Positions 30,426 to 41,900 are shown, counted from the stretch's first letter. The stretch: DNA of 64,000 nt from an uncultured Lachnospiraceae bacterium (GCA_902779395.1 CACZBK010000022.1:62001-126000); one strand, 5' to 3'. Program-made: numbers and translations. Notes: generated by a model not told the origin, from the letters alone.

Positions 30426-30446
30426 TGTACACAAGCAGTATGTACA
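30426..30446. repeat. TGTACA-N9-TGTACA operator-like repeat
   Basis: Two copies of the palindrome TGTACA are nine bases apart and overlap the -35 region of the extended -10 promoter, a typical place for a repressor or activator site. The binding protein is unknown. Confidence 0.4.
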
Positions 30447-30492
30447 AAACGAACATTTTTTTTGACACTTTATCCAAAACCGGTCTTTTGTT

Positions 30493-31272
30493 CTATTTGA
30501 GCAGCTTTTCTATCCTTCCAAGATAGCTGCGCACTTCAAAACCATAGGTTTCTTCCAGGAGTCCCCCATCCAGTATCTCTTCCCTGCTGCCCATCGCCTT
30601 CATCCTGCCATCCTTCATCAGTATAAAGCTGTCAGCCAGTTCCAGCGCCAGAGGGATATCATGATATACACCTATGAGGGTGTGCTCCGGCTGTCCGCAC
30701 CAGTCCTTAAGATAGCCGGCCAGCTCTGCCTGGACCTTAAGGTCCAGATGATTATTGGGTTCATCAAGCATTAGTATGGGGCTGCCCTGTGCAAAGGTCC
30801 TGGCCAGGAATACACGCTGCAGCTCACCGCCCGACAGTGAAGACAGCTGCCTGTCCTTAAGCTCTTCTACCCCTGTGCTCTTCAGCGCCTGTTCCGCAAT
30901 CTTCATATCCTCTTCGCCGGAGCTTCCGAAGACGCTTTTACTGTGAACATAACGGCCCATAAGAACGGTCTCATATACCGTATATGAAAAGAATATCTCA
31001 GTAAGCTGGGTCATATAGGCTATATTGCGTGCTATATCCCTGCGCGACATAGTACCGGCATCTTTTTCCCTGACCCGCACCGTACCGTTATACGGTATCA
31101 TAGCGCAGAGAGCTTTAAGGAGCGTACTCTTTCCGCTTCCGTTCGGTCCCAGTACCGCCACGCTGCTGCCTTCTTTTATCTCAAAGTTTATATCACTTAT
31201 TACGGCCTCTCCTTTTTCCAAAAATCTTTTATCATAAGCCGCACAAAGCCCCCTGCATTCTATCGCTTTCAT
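30493..31272 (-). CDS. btuD: Cobalamin ABC transporter ATP-binding protein
   Basis: A 259-residue ABC ATPase with Walker A GPNGSGKSTLL, signature SLSGGELQRVFLAR, Walker B PILMLDEPNNHLDL and the switch His in GVYHDIPL. It belongs to the FecE/BtuD group. The ATG at 31272 is chosen: AAGGAGG lies five bases upstream, and the start overlaps the permease stop as ATGA. The cobalamin riboswitch ahead of the operon makes B12 or a corrinoid the likely substrate; iron-siderophore uptake is the alternative by family alone. Confidence 0.9.
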   Translation of the reverse strand: MKAIECRGLCAAYDKRFLEKGEAVISDINFEIKEGSSVAVLGPNGSGKSTLLKALCAMIPYNGTVRVREKDAGTMSRRDIARNIAYMTQLTEIFFSYTVYETVLMGRYVHSKSVFGSSGEEDMKIAEQALKSTGVEELKDRQLSSLSGGELQRVFLARTFAQGSPILMLDEPNNHLDLKVQAELAGYLKDWCGQPEHTLIGVYHDIPLALELADSFILMKDGRMKAMGSREEILDGGLLEETYGFEVRSYLGRIEKLLK

Positions 31273-32318
31273 CTCTTCCTCCTTGTGCCGAAATAGACCC
31301 ACAGAAAGAAGGGTGCGCCAAGCAGCGCCGTCACTGCTCCCACAGGTATTTCCTGAGGTGAGAGCACGGTACGTGATGCAAGATCTGCGAGGGTCATAAA
31401 ACTCCCTCCTATCACCGCGCTCATCGGCAGCACATATTTATGGGAAGAACCGAAGATGCGCCTTACGGCATGGGGTGCCGCCAGGTCTATAAAACCGATA
31501 ACCCCGGTAAAGCACACCGCAGCACCTGTCAGCACGGATGAAAGTATAAGCAGTATAAGGCGTGAACGTTTTGCATCAACTCCCATAGCCTGCGACTGCT
31601 CTTCACCGAAGCTCATCAGGTCCAGCTCCCTGTTAAAGACGCATACGGCTGCCAGACCAAGCAGGCATATCACCAAAAGTATACCCACATGTTCCCAGCG
31701 TCTTCCCGCAAATGTTCCCATCTGCCACAGTATCAGCCTGTTCATATGCTGGGAATATGCCGAAGACAGCAGTGTCAGCATGCCGTTCACAAAAAGAGAT
31801 ACTATCATCCCGAAGAGGATTATGGTGTGATTTCGAAGATTATTATCGAGCCTTGAAGAAAAGAAAATGACCAGAAGCACGGTGCCAAGCCCGAAAGCAA
31901 AACCCGTCACCGGCAGCATCAGTGTGCCGATAACGGGTATGCTTATCTCATTTACTATTACAAGTGCCGCACCCAGAGATGCTCCCGAAGATACTCCCAG
32001 CGTATATGATGACGCAAGCGGGTTCTGTAAAAGCGCCTGTACCACAGCACCGGATACGGAAAGCATCGCGCCTACTACGAATGCACTGACGGCACGCGGA
32101 AGCCTTATATCCCATATAATGGAAACCATGGAGGCTGTAACCTCCTCAGGCAAAGGTCTTTCGAAAAGCTTATTGGCCAGCACGGCCATTATCCCGGAGG
32201 GAGAAACACGCACACTCCCAAGCCCTGCCGCCAGGATTATGGCGGCAAGGGCAAATACCAGGGAAAATATCACCTTTAAAGTATTATCAGGCTTTTTATG
32301 ATCCTTCGCTTTGTTCAG
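31269..32318 (-). CDS. btuC: Cobalamin ABC transporter permease (FecCD/BtuC family)
   Basis: About 349 residues with nine or ten hydrophobic segments and family motifs DIRLPR, GAMLSVSGAVVQALLQNPLA, LGVSSGASLGAA, GVIGFIDLAAPHAVR and IPVGAVTALLGAPFF. The best ribosome site (AAAGGAG, seven bases spacing) points to an unusual CTG start at 32318, giving a 15-residue charged N-terminus; the GTG at 32273 has no ribosome site. Stop overlaps the ATPase start by four bases. Moves substrate through the membrane with the binding lipoprotein encoded just upstream. Confidence 0.88.
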   Translation of the reverse strand: MNKAKDHKKPDNTLKVIFSLVFALAAIILAAGLGSVRVSPSGIMAVLANKLFERPLPEEVTASMVSIIWDIRLPRAVSAFVVGAMLSVSGAVVQALLQNPLASSYTLGVSSGASLGAALVIVNEISIPVIGTLMLPVTGFAFGLGTVLLVIFFSSRLDNNLRNHTIILFGMIVSLFVNGMLTLLSSAYSQHMNRLILWQMGTFAGRRWEHVGILLVICLLGLAAVCVFNRELDLMSFGEEQSQAMGVDAKRSRLILLILSSVLTGAAVCFTGVIGFIDLAAPHAVRRIFGSSHKYVLPMSAVIGGSFMTLADLASRTVLSPQEIPVGAVTALLGAPFFLWVYFGTRRKR

Positions 32319-32364
32319 AATAAAACTCCTTTGTATTGCGGAGCTGCACGCCCCACCTTAAGAC

Positions 32365-33459
32365 TTATGCTGCGGGTTTGAGTTCCTCTGCATCTTCATC
32401 ATACTCGAAGTATTCGGGGTAGATGAATACAGCCATATCTACCAGTGCATTGATGATACGGTGGCAGGGCTGGTTTACTTCATCCGCATCCAGCATATAT
32501 ACTGCCCCGTCCTTTATGGCTGTCACATTCTCCCAGCCCTTCATCTTAAGGATCGTATTGATGACATCCGGTGTATACATGTCGGCAGAAAGAATAACCT
32601 GGGGATCTGCTGCAACTGCAGCTTCTTCCGTAAGCGCAGGCCACTGTGTATCTTCATTGCCTGCGATATTGACAGCCCCTACCAGATCGAGCATCTCATT
32701 GATATAGGTTCCCGGGCCTGCGGTATAGATAGTAGGATAATCAGCCGAAGGCGTAAAAAGCTCAAACAGCACAGTCTTCTTTTCTTCTTCGGGAATAGTC
32801 GCAGCAATTTCCTTTATCTCTGCAATGGTATCTTCCATCTCATCAACAAGTTCCTGTGCGGCACCCTCATCACCTATGCAGCTTCCGATAAAAAGAAGGT
32901 CTTCCTCTACAGCCTTTATCGAAGGGCTGCTGGGTATATCAGCCACACAAAGGCCTGCTGCTCTTACGTTCGCATAAGCATCATTTCCGTCATAACTGCT
33001 CATCCCGGAAGTAAATACGATATCGGGAGCAAGTTCCACGATCTTCTCCTGATCGGGTGTCATCATATCCATATAAAGCACATCATCAGCCAGCTCAAGC
33101 CCATATGAATACTGTGAATTGGTATCCGATGCTACTATCTTATCACCGTAACCCATATCGATAAGAGCTCTTGTTGTAGCGGGTGACATTGATATTATGG
33201 TATTTACCTCCGCAGGCAGGATGATATCGTTACCGCTCCTGTCCTTTGTTATGCTCTCTTCTGCCTCTTCCTCTTCGATAACAGCTTCCGTGGGTTCAGC
33301 CTGTGCTTCTTCTGTAGGTTCTGCTTCAGGTTCTGCCTTCTCCTCTTCCACGGTTTCCGCAGGCGGATCCATAGGGGGCTGCTCCTTGGTGCAGCCTGCA
33401 AGCAGTGTGAACACTACCATACTTCCTGTTAACAGTTTCAGCGTCTTCTTTTTCATCAT
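32365..33459 (-). CDS. btuF: Cobalamin-binding lipoprotein of ABC transporter (BtuF/FepB-like)
   Basis: About 364 residues. Signal peptide with lipobox TLLAGC (Cys near 23), then an acidic low-complexity linker rich in Glu, Pro and Ala (about 27-70), then a helical-backbone binding domain (RSGNDIILPAEVNTIISMSP, ELAPDIVFTSGM, YTAGPGTYINEMLDLVGAVN). It captures the corrinoid and docks on the permease. The ATG at 33459 has AGGAGG six bases upstream; the long upstream extension in frame crosses the riboswitch terminator and is rejected. First gene of the riboswitch-controlled operon. Confidence 0.92.
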   Translation of the reverse strand: MMKKKTLKLLTGSMVVFTLLAGCTKEQPPMDPPAETVEEEKAEPEAEPTEEAQAEPTEAVIEEEEAEESITKDRSGNDIILPAEVNTIISMSPATTRALIDMGYGDKIVASDTNSQYSYGLELADDVLYMDMMTPDQEKIVELAPDIVFTSGMSSYDGNDAYANVRAAGLCVADIPSSPSIKAVEEDLLFIGSCIGDEGAAQELVDEMEDTIAEIKEIAATIPEEEKKTVLFELFTPSADYPTIYTAGPGTYINEMLDLVGAVNIAGNEDTQWPALTEEAAVAADPQVILSADMYTPDVINTILKMKGWENVTAIKDGAVYMLDADEVNQPCHRIINALVDMAVFIYPEYFEYDEDAEELKPAA

Positions 33460-33531
33460 CCTTTTCCTCCTTTGTTTTTGTAATGCCTCCTCACATACGT
33501 CAGGCGGCATCCTTGCGGTATTTAACCGCAT

Positions 33532-33552
33532 AAAAAAAGACCGCTTGCGCGG
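33532..33552 (-). terminator. Riboswitch expression-platform terminator
   Basis: Minus strand CCGC-GCAA-GCGG followed by TC and seven T, about 60 bases after the B12 box and about 75 bases before btuF. It is short but well placed to be the ligand-controlled terminator. Confidence 0.6.
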
Positions 33553-33614
33553 CACACAAAGAAAGACTCTGCCAAAGCCTTCCGACACGCCTTCATGCAT
33601 CGTGAAGGTGGCTG

Positions 33615-33736
33615 TGCCTGTATGCAGGCTTAAGATCCGGCTGTAACGGTAGCGGCACTGTCCGGGATTCCCACCCGGTTCCCATTTAACAGACCCCCGG
33701 TATCTTCTTCCGGATACCCGGTCTGCACCTGCAAAC
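33615..33736 (-). ncRNA. Cobalamin riboswitch upstream of btuFCD
   Basis: Reading the minus strand from 33736: GCAGGTGCAGACC, then AAATGGGAACCGGGTGGGAA, TCCCGGACAGTGCCGCTACC and finally the B12-box-like AAGCCTGCATACAGGC. These are the conserved elements of the cobalamin riboswitch in the right order. It is preceded by a promoter and followed by a terminator, so control is probably by premature termination when B12 is bound. Confidence 0.9.
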
Positions 33737-33742
33737 AGACGG

Positions 33743-33771
33743 ACTATAGCACATTACATGCCACTTGTCAA
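33743..33771 (-). promoter_or_regulatory. Sigma-A promoter of the riboswitch-btuFCD transcript
   Basis: Minus strand TTGACA (33771-33766), 17-base spacer, TATAGT (33748-33743). Transcription should start near 33736, just at the 5' edge of the riboswitch. The remaining stretch from 33772 to 33859 holds nothing I recognise. Confidence 0.85.
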
Positions 33772-33859
33772 TCACCGGAGCATTCCTTCCAGCGGCACTG
33801 TATATGATCGCGCAGGGAAGGAGCAGCCGCCCCCTGCCCATGCGGCAGCTCAGCGATAT

Positions 33860-33901
33860 AAAAGAAAAAGAACAGGGAGCATATACTCATACTCCCTGTT
33901 C
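33860..33901 (-). terminator. Intrinsic terminator after rpoC
   Basis: Minus strand GAACAGGGAG pairs with CTCCCTGTTC, followed by a T-rich tract, 26 bases past the rpoC stop. It separates rpoBC from the btu operon. Confidence 0.92.
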
Positions 33902-33926
33902 CGTCTTTTAAGTTTAGTATTTTCGC

Positions 33927-36900
33927 TTACTCTTCGCTGCCGCCTTCTTCTGAATCAACTGCAGCAAGCTCAAGCATAGCACCGTCATTGCTTTCTGCCA
34001 CGGTCTCCTCTTCTTCATAATCATCGAAAGAGATCTCATCATCATCACCATACTCTTCCTGATCAACATCCAGACGTACATCGCTGTAGCATCTGAAGCC
34101 TGTACCTGCAGGGATCAGCTTACCGATGATAACGTTTTCCTTAAGTCCCTGAAGAGTATCAACCTTACCCTTTATAGCCGCTTCAGTAAGAACCTTTGTG
34201 GTCTCCTGGAAGGATGCGGCCGATAAGAAGGAATCGGTAGCCAGCGCAGCCTTGGTTATACCAAGGATTATATCGGTAGCTACGATAGGTCTCTTGCCCT
34301 CTTCTTCAAGACGCTTGTTCTCCTTCTCGATCACGAGACGGTCTATCTGGCTTCCCGGCAGATATGTTGAATCACCGGGATCTTCAATACGCTGACGCTT
34401 AAGCATCTGACGTACGATGACCTCAATATGCTTATCTGCAAGATCCACACCCTGCATGTTGTAAACCTTCTGAACCTCACGGATCAGGTAGCTCTCAACA
34501 GCTTCTATCTTCTTTATCTCGAGCAGATCATGAGGATCCACGGAACCTTCGGTAAGTTCATCACCGGCTTCGATAAGCTGTCCGTCGGTAACTTTTATCC
34601 TTGCGCCGTAAGGTATCTCGTATACCTTCTCCGAATCTTCGCCCTTGATGATGATCTGTCTCTTATTAGCAGAGTCAATGATCGAAACCTCACCACCGAT
34701 ACCTGCGATAAATGCAAGTCCCTTGGGCTTTCTTGCCTCGAAAAGCTCCTGAACACGGGGAAGACCCATTGTTATATCGTTACCTGCGACACCACCGGTA
34801 TGGAATGTACGCATGGTAAGCTGTGTACCGGGTTCACCTATGGACTGGGCAGCTATGATACCTACTGCTTCACCAAGCTGGACTGCCTTGCCGGTTGCCA
34901 TGTTCGCACCGTAGCACTTAGCACAGATGCTCTTTGACTTACAGGTAAGTATGGTACGTATCTTAACCTTTTCAATACCCTGATTACCGATCTCCTCAGC
35001 CATCTTCTGGGTTATCATCTTATTTGCCTGAACCAGAACGTTTCCGTCCTTATCCTTGATATCCTCGGCTGCAAAACGGCCTCTGATACGTCTGGGCAGA
35101 TCTTCCACGCAATCCTTTCCATCCCAGAGTGCCGATACTTCCATTCCGGGGATCTCACCGGATTCTTCACAGCAGTCGTTCTCCTGAATGATAAGCTCCT
35201 GGCAGACATCAACCATTCGACGGGTAAGGTAACCCGAGTCGGCTGTACGCAGAGCGGTATCGGAAAGACCCTTTCTTGCACCGTGAGCGGAGATGAAATA
35301 CTCCAGAACGTTAAGTCCTTCACGGAAGTTAGCCTTTATGGGCAGCTCTATGGTACGTCCTCTTGTATCGGCCATCAGACCACGCATACCTGCAAGCTGC
35401 TTTATCTGCTGATCGGAACCACGGGCTCCGGAGTCAGCCATCATGAATATGTTATTGTACTTGTCAAGACCTGCCATCAGTTCCTTACCGATAGCCTTAT
35501 CCGTCTCTTCCCATACGGATATGACAGTCTTATATCTCTCGTTCTCGGTAAGAGCACCATCCTGGAAAGCATCGTTGATCTCATCAACCTTATCCTGTGT
35601 CTCTTTAAGCATATCCCACTTTCTTGCGGGAACCACCATATCGGAGACAGAAACGGTCATTGCTGCCCTGGTGGAATATTTGTAACCGATAGCCTTAACA
35701 TCATCAAGCACCTTCGCTGTCTTTGTAGCTCCGTGTACATTGATGACCTTCTCAAGTATTCCCTTAAGCTGTTTCTTGCCGACAAGGAAGTCCACTTCAA
35801 GTCCAATAAGATCCTCGGGATTTTTTCTTGATACATAACCAAGATCCTGAGGCAGTATCTCGTTAAAGAGGAAACGGCCCAGAGTAGACTCTACTATTCC
35901 GCTGATCTCCTCACCGTCTTCGGTAGTGCGGCTCATACGCACTTTGATCTTTGCATGAAGATCGATAACACCGTTCTCGTAAGCAAGTATAGCTTCGCTC
36001 ACGCTCTTGAAATACTTGCCCTCTCCCTTGCTTCCGGGACGCTCCTGGGTAAGATAGTAAATACCAAGGACCATATCCTGCGAAGGCACTGCCACGGGCG
36101 CACCGTCGGAAGGCTTAAGCAGGTTGTTGGGGCTGAGCAGCAGGAAACGGCACTCAGCCTGAGCCTCTACGGAAAGGGGCAGATGCACTGCCATCTGGTC
36201 ACCGTCGAAGTCTGCGTTGAACGCGGTACATACGAGGGGATGAAGCTTTATAGCCTTACCTTCAACCAGGATGGGTTCAAATGCCTGTATACCCAGACGG
36301 TGAAGTGTAGGAGCACGGTTAAGCATAACAGGGTGTTCTGTGATAACCTCCTCCAGAACGTCCCATACGGCATCTTCCTGCTTCTCCACCATCTTCTTTG
36401 CAGCTTTTATGTTCTGACAGATCTGCTTGCCTACAAGTTCCTTCATAACGAAGGGCTTGAAAAGCTCTATAGCCATTTCCTTGGGCAGACCGCACTGATA
36501 GATCTTAAGCTCGGGACCGACCACGATAACGGAACGTCCTGAGTAGTCTACACGCTTACCAAGAAGGTTCTGACGGAAACGGCCGCTCTTACCTTTAAGC
36601 ATATCGGAAAGGCTCTTAAGAGCACGGTTTCCGGGGCCGGTTACCGCACGTCCGCGGCGGCCGTTATCTATAAGAGCATCTACAGCCTCCTGCAGCATAC
36701 GCTTCTCATTACGCACGATGATATCGGGTGCGCCCAGATCCAGAAGCTTCTGCAGACGGTTATTTCTGTTGATTATACGTCTGTACAGATCGTTCAGGTC
36801 AGATGTAGCAAAACGTCCGCCATCCAGCTGTACCATAGGGCGCAGATCCGGAGGAATGACAGGGATGGTCGTCATGATCATCCATGAAGGATCGTTATTT

Positions 36901-37604
36901 GAATTCTTGAATGATTCAAACACTTCAAGACGCTTAACTATCTTCGCCCTCATCTGTACCTTGGTCGAAGGATCATCAAGCTTTGCCTTAAGATCTTCCA
37001 TGTCCTTATCCACATCGATCTCTTCAAGCAGGCTCTTGATAGCCTCGGCTCCCATGCCGACAGCAAAACGATTGCCGAATTTTTCTCTCTGTTCCTGATA
37101 TTCATGCTCGGATAATACCTGCATCTTCTTAAGGTCGGTATCACCGGGATCCAATACGATATAAGCTGAGAAATACAGCACTCTCTCCAGCTCCTTCGGA
37201 GAAAGATCCAGTATCAGTGCCATACGGCTGGGTATACCCTTGAAATACCAGATATGCGATACGGGAGCTGCCAGCTCGATACGGCCCATACGCTCTCTTC
37301 TCACATTGCTCTTTGTAACTTCCACTCCGCACTTATCGCAGATAACACCCTTATAACGGATCTTGCGATACTTTCCGCAGTGGCACTCCCAGTCCTTACT
37401 GGGCCCGAAGATCTTTTCGCAGTAAAGGCCGTCTTTCTCAGGCTTTAATGTACGATAGTTGATGGTCTCAGGCTTGGTGACAACACCCGCTTCGGGATTG
37501 TTGTTCCTGGTGGACCACTCACGTATCTTCTCCGGGGAGGCCAGGCCTATGCTGATCTTTTCAAATGAGATAGGCTGAAACTCATTGTTCTTTATATCTG
37601 CCAT
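33927..37604 (-). CDS. rpoC: RNA polymerase subunit beta'
   Basis: A 1225-residue beta' subunit. N-terminal zinc ribbon ([15 protein letters not shown]), catalytic Mg loop [12 protein letters not shown], trigger-loop region near [15 protein letters not shown] with the following [13 protein letters not shown], second zinc site [12 protein letters not shown], and an acidic tail. Start MADIKNNE at 37604 follows AAGGAG, giving the usual N-terminus before [15 protein letters not shown]; an in-frame upstream start adds 12 unrelated residues. It lies 58 bases after rpoB. Confidence 0.97.
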   Translation of the reverse strand: MADIKNNEFQPISFEKISIGLASPEKIREWSTRNNNPEAGVVTKPETINYRTLKPEKDGLYCEKIFGPSKDWECHCGKYRKIRYKGVICDKCGVEVTKSNVRRERMGRIELAAPVSHIWYFKGIPSRMALILDLSPKELERVLYFSAYIVLDPGDTDLKKMQVLSEHEYQEQREKFGNRFAVGMGAEAIKSLLEEIDVDKDMEDLKAKLDDPSTKVQMRAKIVKRLEVFESFKNSNNDPSWMIMTTIPVIPPDLRPMVQLDGGRFATSDLNDLYRRIINRNNRLQKLLDLGAPDIIVRNEKRMLQEAVDALIDNGRRGRAVTGPGNRALKSLSDMLKGKSGRFRQNLLGKRVDYSGRSVIVVGPELKIYQCGLPKEMAIELFKPFVMKELVGKQICQNIKAAKKMVEKQEDAVWDVLEEVITEHPVMLNRAPTLHRLGIQAFEPILVEGKAIKLHPLVCTAFNADFDGDQMAVHLPLSVEAQAECRFLLLSPNNLLKPSDGAPVAVPSQDMVLGIYYLTQERPGSKGEGKYFKSVSEAILAYENGVIDLHAKIKVRMSRTTEDGEEISGIVESTLGRFLFNEILPQDLGYVSRKNPEDLIGLEVDFLVGKKQLKGILEKVINVHGATKTAKVLDDVKAIGYKYSTRAAMTVSVSDMVVPARKWDMLKETQDKVDEINDAFQDGALTENERYKTVISVWEETDKAIGKELMAGLDKYNNIFMMADSGARGSDQQIKQLAGMRGLMADTRGRTIELPIKANFREGLNVLEYFISAHGARKGLSDTALRTADSGYLTRRMVDVCQELIIQENDCCEESGEIPGMEVSALWDGKDCVEDLPRRIRGRFAAEDIKDKDGNVLVQANKMITQKMAEEIGNQGIEKVKIRTILTCKSKSICAKCYGANMATGKAVQLGEAVGIIAAQSIGEPGTQLTMRTFHTGGVAGNDITMGLPRVQELFEARKPKGLAFIAGIGGEVSIIDSANKRQIIIKGEDSEKVYEIPYGARIKVTDGQLIEAGDELTEGSVDPHDLLEIKKIEAVESYLIREVQKVYNMQGVDLADKHIEVIVRQMLKRQRIEDPGDSTYLPGSQIDRLVIEKENKRLEEEGKRPIVATDIILGITKAALATDSFLSAASFQETTKVLTEAAIKGKVDTLQGLKENVIIGKLIPAGTGFRCYSDVRLDVDQEEYGDDDEISFDDYEEEETVAESNDGAMLELAAVDSEEGGSEE

Positions 37605-37662
37605 TTTTATATGATCTCCTTCCTGATATCCTAAAAACATTTACGCCGTATACAACTTACGA

Positions 37663-40600
37663 TCATTCGTCATCGCCCATGCTGTCGACAAATTCATCTG
37701 CGTATTCGTCTTCAGAATATTCCTCCACATCTTCAAACTCGCCCTGATCGTTGACTTCCTTGGTAGTGAAACCTTCGGCTCCCGCATAATCATTCTTATG
37801 CTCACCAAGTTCGAACTTGAACTCGCTCTCATTGTAGTCAACGTTTTCTTTAAGCTCTACCTCATTGTCGTTCTTATCAAGAACTCTTACATCCATTGCC
37901 AGTGACTGCAGTTCCTTAAGCAGCACCTTGAAGGATTCCGGTATACCGGGCTGAGGTATGTTCTCGCCTTTTACTATAGCCTCGTAAGTCTTTACACGGC
38001 CTACGACATCGTCGCTCTTTACGGTAAGGATCTCCTGCAGTGTGTAGGATGCTCCGTATGCCTCCAGAGCCCAAACTTCCATCTCTCCGAAACGCTGACC
38101 GCCGAACTGTGCCTTACCGCCCAGAGGCTGCTGCGTTACAAGTGAGTACGGGCCGGTAGAACGGGCGTGGATCTTATCGTCAACCAGATGATGGAGTTTC
38201 AGATAATGCATGTGTCCTATCGTAACCGGGCTGTCAAAATACTCTCCGGTACGGCCGTCACGCAAACGGACCTTTCCGTCGCGGGAAATGGGAACACCCT
38301 TCCATACATCGCGGTGATCTATATTTTCTTTCAGATAATCATAAACCGAATCAAGCAGTTCAGCCTTGTGCAGGCTTTCGAAGCTTTCTCCGTTCCATGC
38401 CTTGCCATCCTGTGTTGTGGTACGCTCCTCAGCCTTCCATGCCTTTACCTCGGCCTCATCAAAAGGAAGGTTGACATAGTCATTGGCAAGTTCAAGAGTA
38501 TCCATGATGTCATTCTCTTTAGCACCGTCAAAGACAGGAGTTGCAATGTTAAAGCCCAGTGCCTTTGCCGCAAGTGAAAGGTGGATCTCAAGCACCTGTC
38601 CTATGTTCATACGTGAAGGCACACCCAGAGGATTAAGCACGATATCCAGAGGACGGCCGTTAGGCAGATAAGGCATATCCTCTACGGGAAGCACGCGGCT
38701 GACCACACCCTTGTTTCCGTGACGGCCTGCCATCTTATCGCCCACGCTTATCTTTCTCTTCTGTGCTATATAGATACGTACCTTCTGATTAACTCCGGGG
38801 CTCAACTCGGTATCACCCTTGGAGCGTGAAAATACTTTTGCATCAACAACTACGCCGTATTCACCGTGAGGAACCTTAAGTGAAGTATCACGTACTTCTC
38901 TTGCCTTCTCACCGAATATCGCACGCAGCAGTCTTTCTTCGGGAGTAAGATCGGTCTCACCCTTAGGTGTAACCTTACCTACCAGTATATCGCCGCTTCT
39001 TACTTCCGCACCGATACGGATGATACCGTCATCATCCAGATCCTTAAGGGCATCCTCACCGACACCGGGGATATCACGTGTGATCTCCTCTGCACCAAGC
39101 TTTGTATCCCTAGCTTCTGTCTCATACTCCTCAATATGTACGGAGGTGTATACATCCTCCTTAACAAGACGCTCACTTAAGAGTACAGCATCTTCGTAAT
39201 TGTAGCCTTCCCAGGTCATGAAACCGATCAGAGGGTTCTTTCCAAGACCAAGCTCACCATTTGCGGTAGAAGGACCGTCAGCTATCACCTGTCCTGCCTC
39301 AACATGATCGCCCTTGTTAACAACAGGCTTCTGGTTGTAGCAGTTGGACTGGTTTGAACGTACGAACTTCTGAAGCTCATACTCATCCTTGCCGCCGTCA
39401 TCAGTCTTTATCTGAACAGCTTCAGCTGTAACTGATGTAACCGTACCTGCATTCTTTGCAACAACGCACACACCGGAGTCAACCGCAGCCTTGGTCTCCA
39501 TACCTGTACCGATAACGGGTGCTTCGGTAAAGAGCAGAGGCACTGCCTGACGCTGCATGTTAGATCCCATCAGCGCACGGTTAGCATCATCGTTCTCCAA
39601 AAACGGTATAAGCGCGGTAGCCACGGAGAACACCATCTTGGGGGACACATCCATGTAATCGAACTCTTCGCGTGAGTACTCCTGGGTCTCTGTACGGAAA
39701 CGTCCGGAAACCTTTTCGTTAACGAAGTGTCCTTCTGCATCAAGAGGCTCATTAGCCTGTGCTACATGGTAGTTATCCTCTTCATCCGCGGTCATGTAAA
39801 CAACTTCTGTGGTAACCACGGGATTCTTCTTGTTTGCCCCCAGTTTGTCGATCTTCCTGTAAGGAGCCTCGATGAAACCATACTCATTGATACGCGCATA
39901 GCTTGCCAGTGAGTTGATCAGACCGATGTTGGGACCTTCGGGCGTCTCTATGGGGCACATACGTCCGTAATGGGTGTAATGTACGTCACGGACTTCAAAT
40001 CCGGCACGGTCACGTGACAGACCGCCGGGGCCCAGTGCCGAAAGACGTCTCTTATGTGTCAGCTCACCCAGAGGGTTGTTCTGATCCATGAACTGTGACA
40101 GCTGTGAAGATCCGAAGAACTCTTTGATAGCAGCCTGCACAGGTTTGATATTGATAAGATTCTGGGGAGATACCTCCTCATTCTCATGTGCATCATGAGC
40201 TGTCATACGCTCACGTACCACACGCTCCATACGTGTCAGACCGATACGGTACTGGTTCTGGAGCAGCTCGCCGACGGCACGGATACGGCGGTTACCAAGA
40301 TGATCGATATCATCATCGTTACCGATACCGTACTCAAGAGCGATATTATAGTTTACGGATGCCACGATATCACTCTTTGTGATATGCTTGGGCACCAGAT
40401 CATGAATATTCTGACGGATCGCTTCGGGCAGCTCATCTGTCTTGGTGCTGTATGCACGAAGGATCTTCTTAAGCTCGGGCCAGTAAACTTTCTCATTAAC
40501 GCCCAGCTTCTTTGCATCCACATCAAGCCATGCTTCAAGGTCTACCATCAGGTTAGACAGTACCTTGACATCACGCTTTTCGGTGCGGATCATAACGCTC

Positions 40601-41625
40601 TCAACAGCGCTGTTCTGGATAACCTCTGCAAGCTCTGCGGTTACAACCGTGCCTGCTCTTGCCTCCAGAACTCCGGTAGGATTACCCTCCTCATCGTAAG
40701 TCTCAAGGCTTACTACCTCATGAGTGTAAGGATTAACAACATCCTCAGCCAGCACATGACCGCGGATACGGTTACGGAGTGCAAGCTTCTTATTGAACTT
40801 ATAACGGCCGACCTTTGCAAGGTCATAACGTCTTGCATCAAAGAATGTGCTGGTAACATAGCCCTCTGCGCTTTCCACACTGGGGGGCTCACCGGGACGT
40901 ACCTTGTCATAGAGGACCTTAAGTCCTTCCTCATAGGTCTTAGCGGTATCCTTGGTAAAGGACTGAAGGATCTTGGGCTCATCGCCGAATACATTAAGTA
41001 TCTCCTCATCACTGCCAAGTCCGATAGCACGCAAAAATACGGTAATGGGAACCTTCTTGTTACGGTCCACCCTTACCCAGAATATGTCATTTGAGTCAGT
41101 CTCATACTCAAGCCATGCACCACGGTTGGGGATAACGGTAGCTGCAAAAAGCTGCTTACCGCTTCTGTCGCGGCTGATATTATAGTAGATACCGGGCGAA
41201 CGTACCAGCTGGCTTACTATAACACGCTCTGCGCCGTTCACCACAAAGGTGCCGGTCTCTGTCATCTTGGGAAGATAACCCATGAAGATCTCATGCTCAC
41301 GGATCTGATCCTTATCATTATTGTAGAGACGAACCTTAACCTTTAAAGGCGCCTCATAGGTAAGATCCCGCTCTTTGCACTCGCTGATGCTGTACTCTTC
41401 CTTATCAAGCTCAAAGTCTACAAACTCGAGCCTAAGGTGCCCGCCGTAATCGGTGATAGGAGAAATATCATCGAAGGCTTCTCTGAGTCCCTCCTTAAGA
41501 AACCATTTGTAGGAGTTCTGCTGTACTTCGATGAGGTTGGGCATTTCCAGTACTTCTTTACGTCTGGAATAGCTCATTCTCTGGCCGTTACCGGCTTTCA
41601 TAGGAAGAATTCTGTTTTTTTCCAT
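37663..41625 (-). CDS. rpoB: RNA polymerase subunit beta
   Basis: About 1320 residues, full length. The rifampicin-binding region reads [16 protein letters not shown] and [14 protein letters not shown], the unmutated form by family comparison. Later motifs include [31 protein letters not shown] and the C-terminal [20 protein letters not shown]. The extreme C-terminus is very acidic. ATG at 41625 is chosen, with a GTG four codons upstream as alternative (GGGGTGAG may serve as ribosome site for the ATG). It has its own promoter with a leader hairpin, being separated from rplL by a terminator. Confidence 0.97.
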   Translation of the reverse strand: MEKNRILPMKAGNGQRMSYSRRKEVLEMPNLIEVQQNSYKWFLKEGLREAFDDISPITDYGGHLRLEFVDFELDKEEYSISECKERDLTYEAPLKVKVRLYNNDKDQIREHEIFMGYLPKMTETGTFVVNGAERVIVSQLVRSPGIYYNISRDRSGKQLFAATVIPNRGAWLEYETDSNDIFWVRVDRNKKVPITVFLRAIGLGSDEEILNVFGDEPKILQSFTKDTAKTYEEGLKVLYDKVRPGEPPSVESAEGYVTSTFFDARRYDLAKVGRYKFNKKLALRNRIRGHVLAEDVVNPYTHEVVSLETYDEEGNPTGVLEARAGTVVTAELAEVIQNSAVESVMIRTEKRDVKVLSNLMVDLEAWLDVDAKKLGVNEKVYWPELKKILRAYSTKTDELPEAIRQNIHDLVPKHITKSDIVASVNYNIALEYGIGNDDDIDHLGNRRIRAVGELLQNQYRIGLTRMERVVRERMTAHDAHENEEVSPQNLINIKPVQAAIKEFFGSSQLSQFMDQNNPLGELTHKRRLSALGPGGLSRDRAGFEVRDVHYTHYGRMCPIETPEGPNIGLINSLASYARINEYGFIEAPYRKIDKLGANKKNPVVTTEVVYMTADEEDNYHVAQANEPLDAEGHFVNEKVSGRFRTETQEYSREEFDYMDVSPKMVFSVATALIPFLENDDANRALMGSNMQRQAVPLLFTEAPVIGTGMETKAAVDSGVCVVAKNAGTVTSVTAEAVQIKTDDGGKDEYELQKFVRSNQSNCYNQKPVVNKGDHVEAGQVIADGPSTANGELGLGKNPLIGFMTWEGYNYEDAVLLSERLVKEDVYTSVHIEEYETEARDTKLGAEEITRDIPGVGEDALKDLDDDGIIRIGAEVRSGDILVGKVTPKGETDLTPEERLLRAIFGEKAREVRDTSLKVPHGEYGVVVDAKVFSRSKGDTELSPGVNQKVRIYIAQKRKISVGDKMAGRHGNKGVVSRVLPVEDMPYLPNGRPLDIVLNPLGVPSRMNIGQVLEIHLSLAAKALGFNIATPVFDGAKENDIMDTLELANDYVNLPFDEAEVKAWKAEERTTTQDGKAWNGESFESLHKAELLDSVYDYLKENIDHRDVWKGVPISRDGKVRLRDGRTGEYFDSPVTIGHMHYLKLHHLVDDKIHARSTGPYSLVTQQPLGGKAQFGGQRFGEMEVWALEAYGASYTLQEILTVKSDDVVGRVKTYEAIVKGENIPQPGIPESFKVLLKELQSLAMDVRVLDKNDNEVELKENVDYNESEFKFELGEHKNDYAGAEGFTTKEVNDQGEFEDVEEYSEDEYADEFVDSMGDDE

Positions 41626-41709
41626 ACTGACACTCACCCCGTTTTATATTGTTTATGGTTACCATTGACAGTATCGTCCGTGCCACAGGCACATGGCGTA
41701 TGAGCGCAT

Positions 41710-41735
41710 AAAAAAGCATAGTATGCCCACTACGC
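41710..41735 (-). terminator. Terminator-like hairpin in the rpoB leader
   Basis: Minus strand GCGTAGT pairs with ACTATGC (seven pairs, one G-U) around GGGCAT and is followed by six T. It lies about 11 to 37 bases after the predicted rpoB transcription start, about 85 bases before the coding sequence, so it may act as an attenuator. Confidence 0.6.
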
Positions 41736-41752
41736 ATAACGACACGGATAAT

Positions 41753-41781
41753 AGAATATCACTCGGTTATATATAAGTCAA
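41753..41781 (-). promoter_or_regulatory. Sigma-A promoter of rpoB-rpoC
   Basis: Minus strand TTGACT (41781-41776), 17-base spacer, TATTCT (41758-41753). It gives a leader of about 120 bases. Confidence 0.75.
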
Positions 41782-41858
41782 GAACTATTTTTATTTTATG
41801 GAAATATTCTTTGCCGGTGCATTGTATAAAATATGATCAGCACCTTATATCACAGAAG

Positions 41859-41886
41859 AAAAAAGCCCTCCGCATGAGCGGAGGGC
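41859..41886 (-). terminator. Intrinsic terminator after rplL
   Basis: Minus strand GCCCTCCGC pairs with GCGGAGGGC around TCAT, then six T, 15 bases past the rplL stop. Confidence 0.92.
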
Positions 41887-41900
41887 AGATAAAAACCAAA

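Noticed and set aside
33460-33600. Longer start for the B12-binding lipoprotein
   Set aside because: It would translate through the riboswitch terminator and lacks a ribosome site; the signal peptide begins at 33459.
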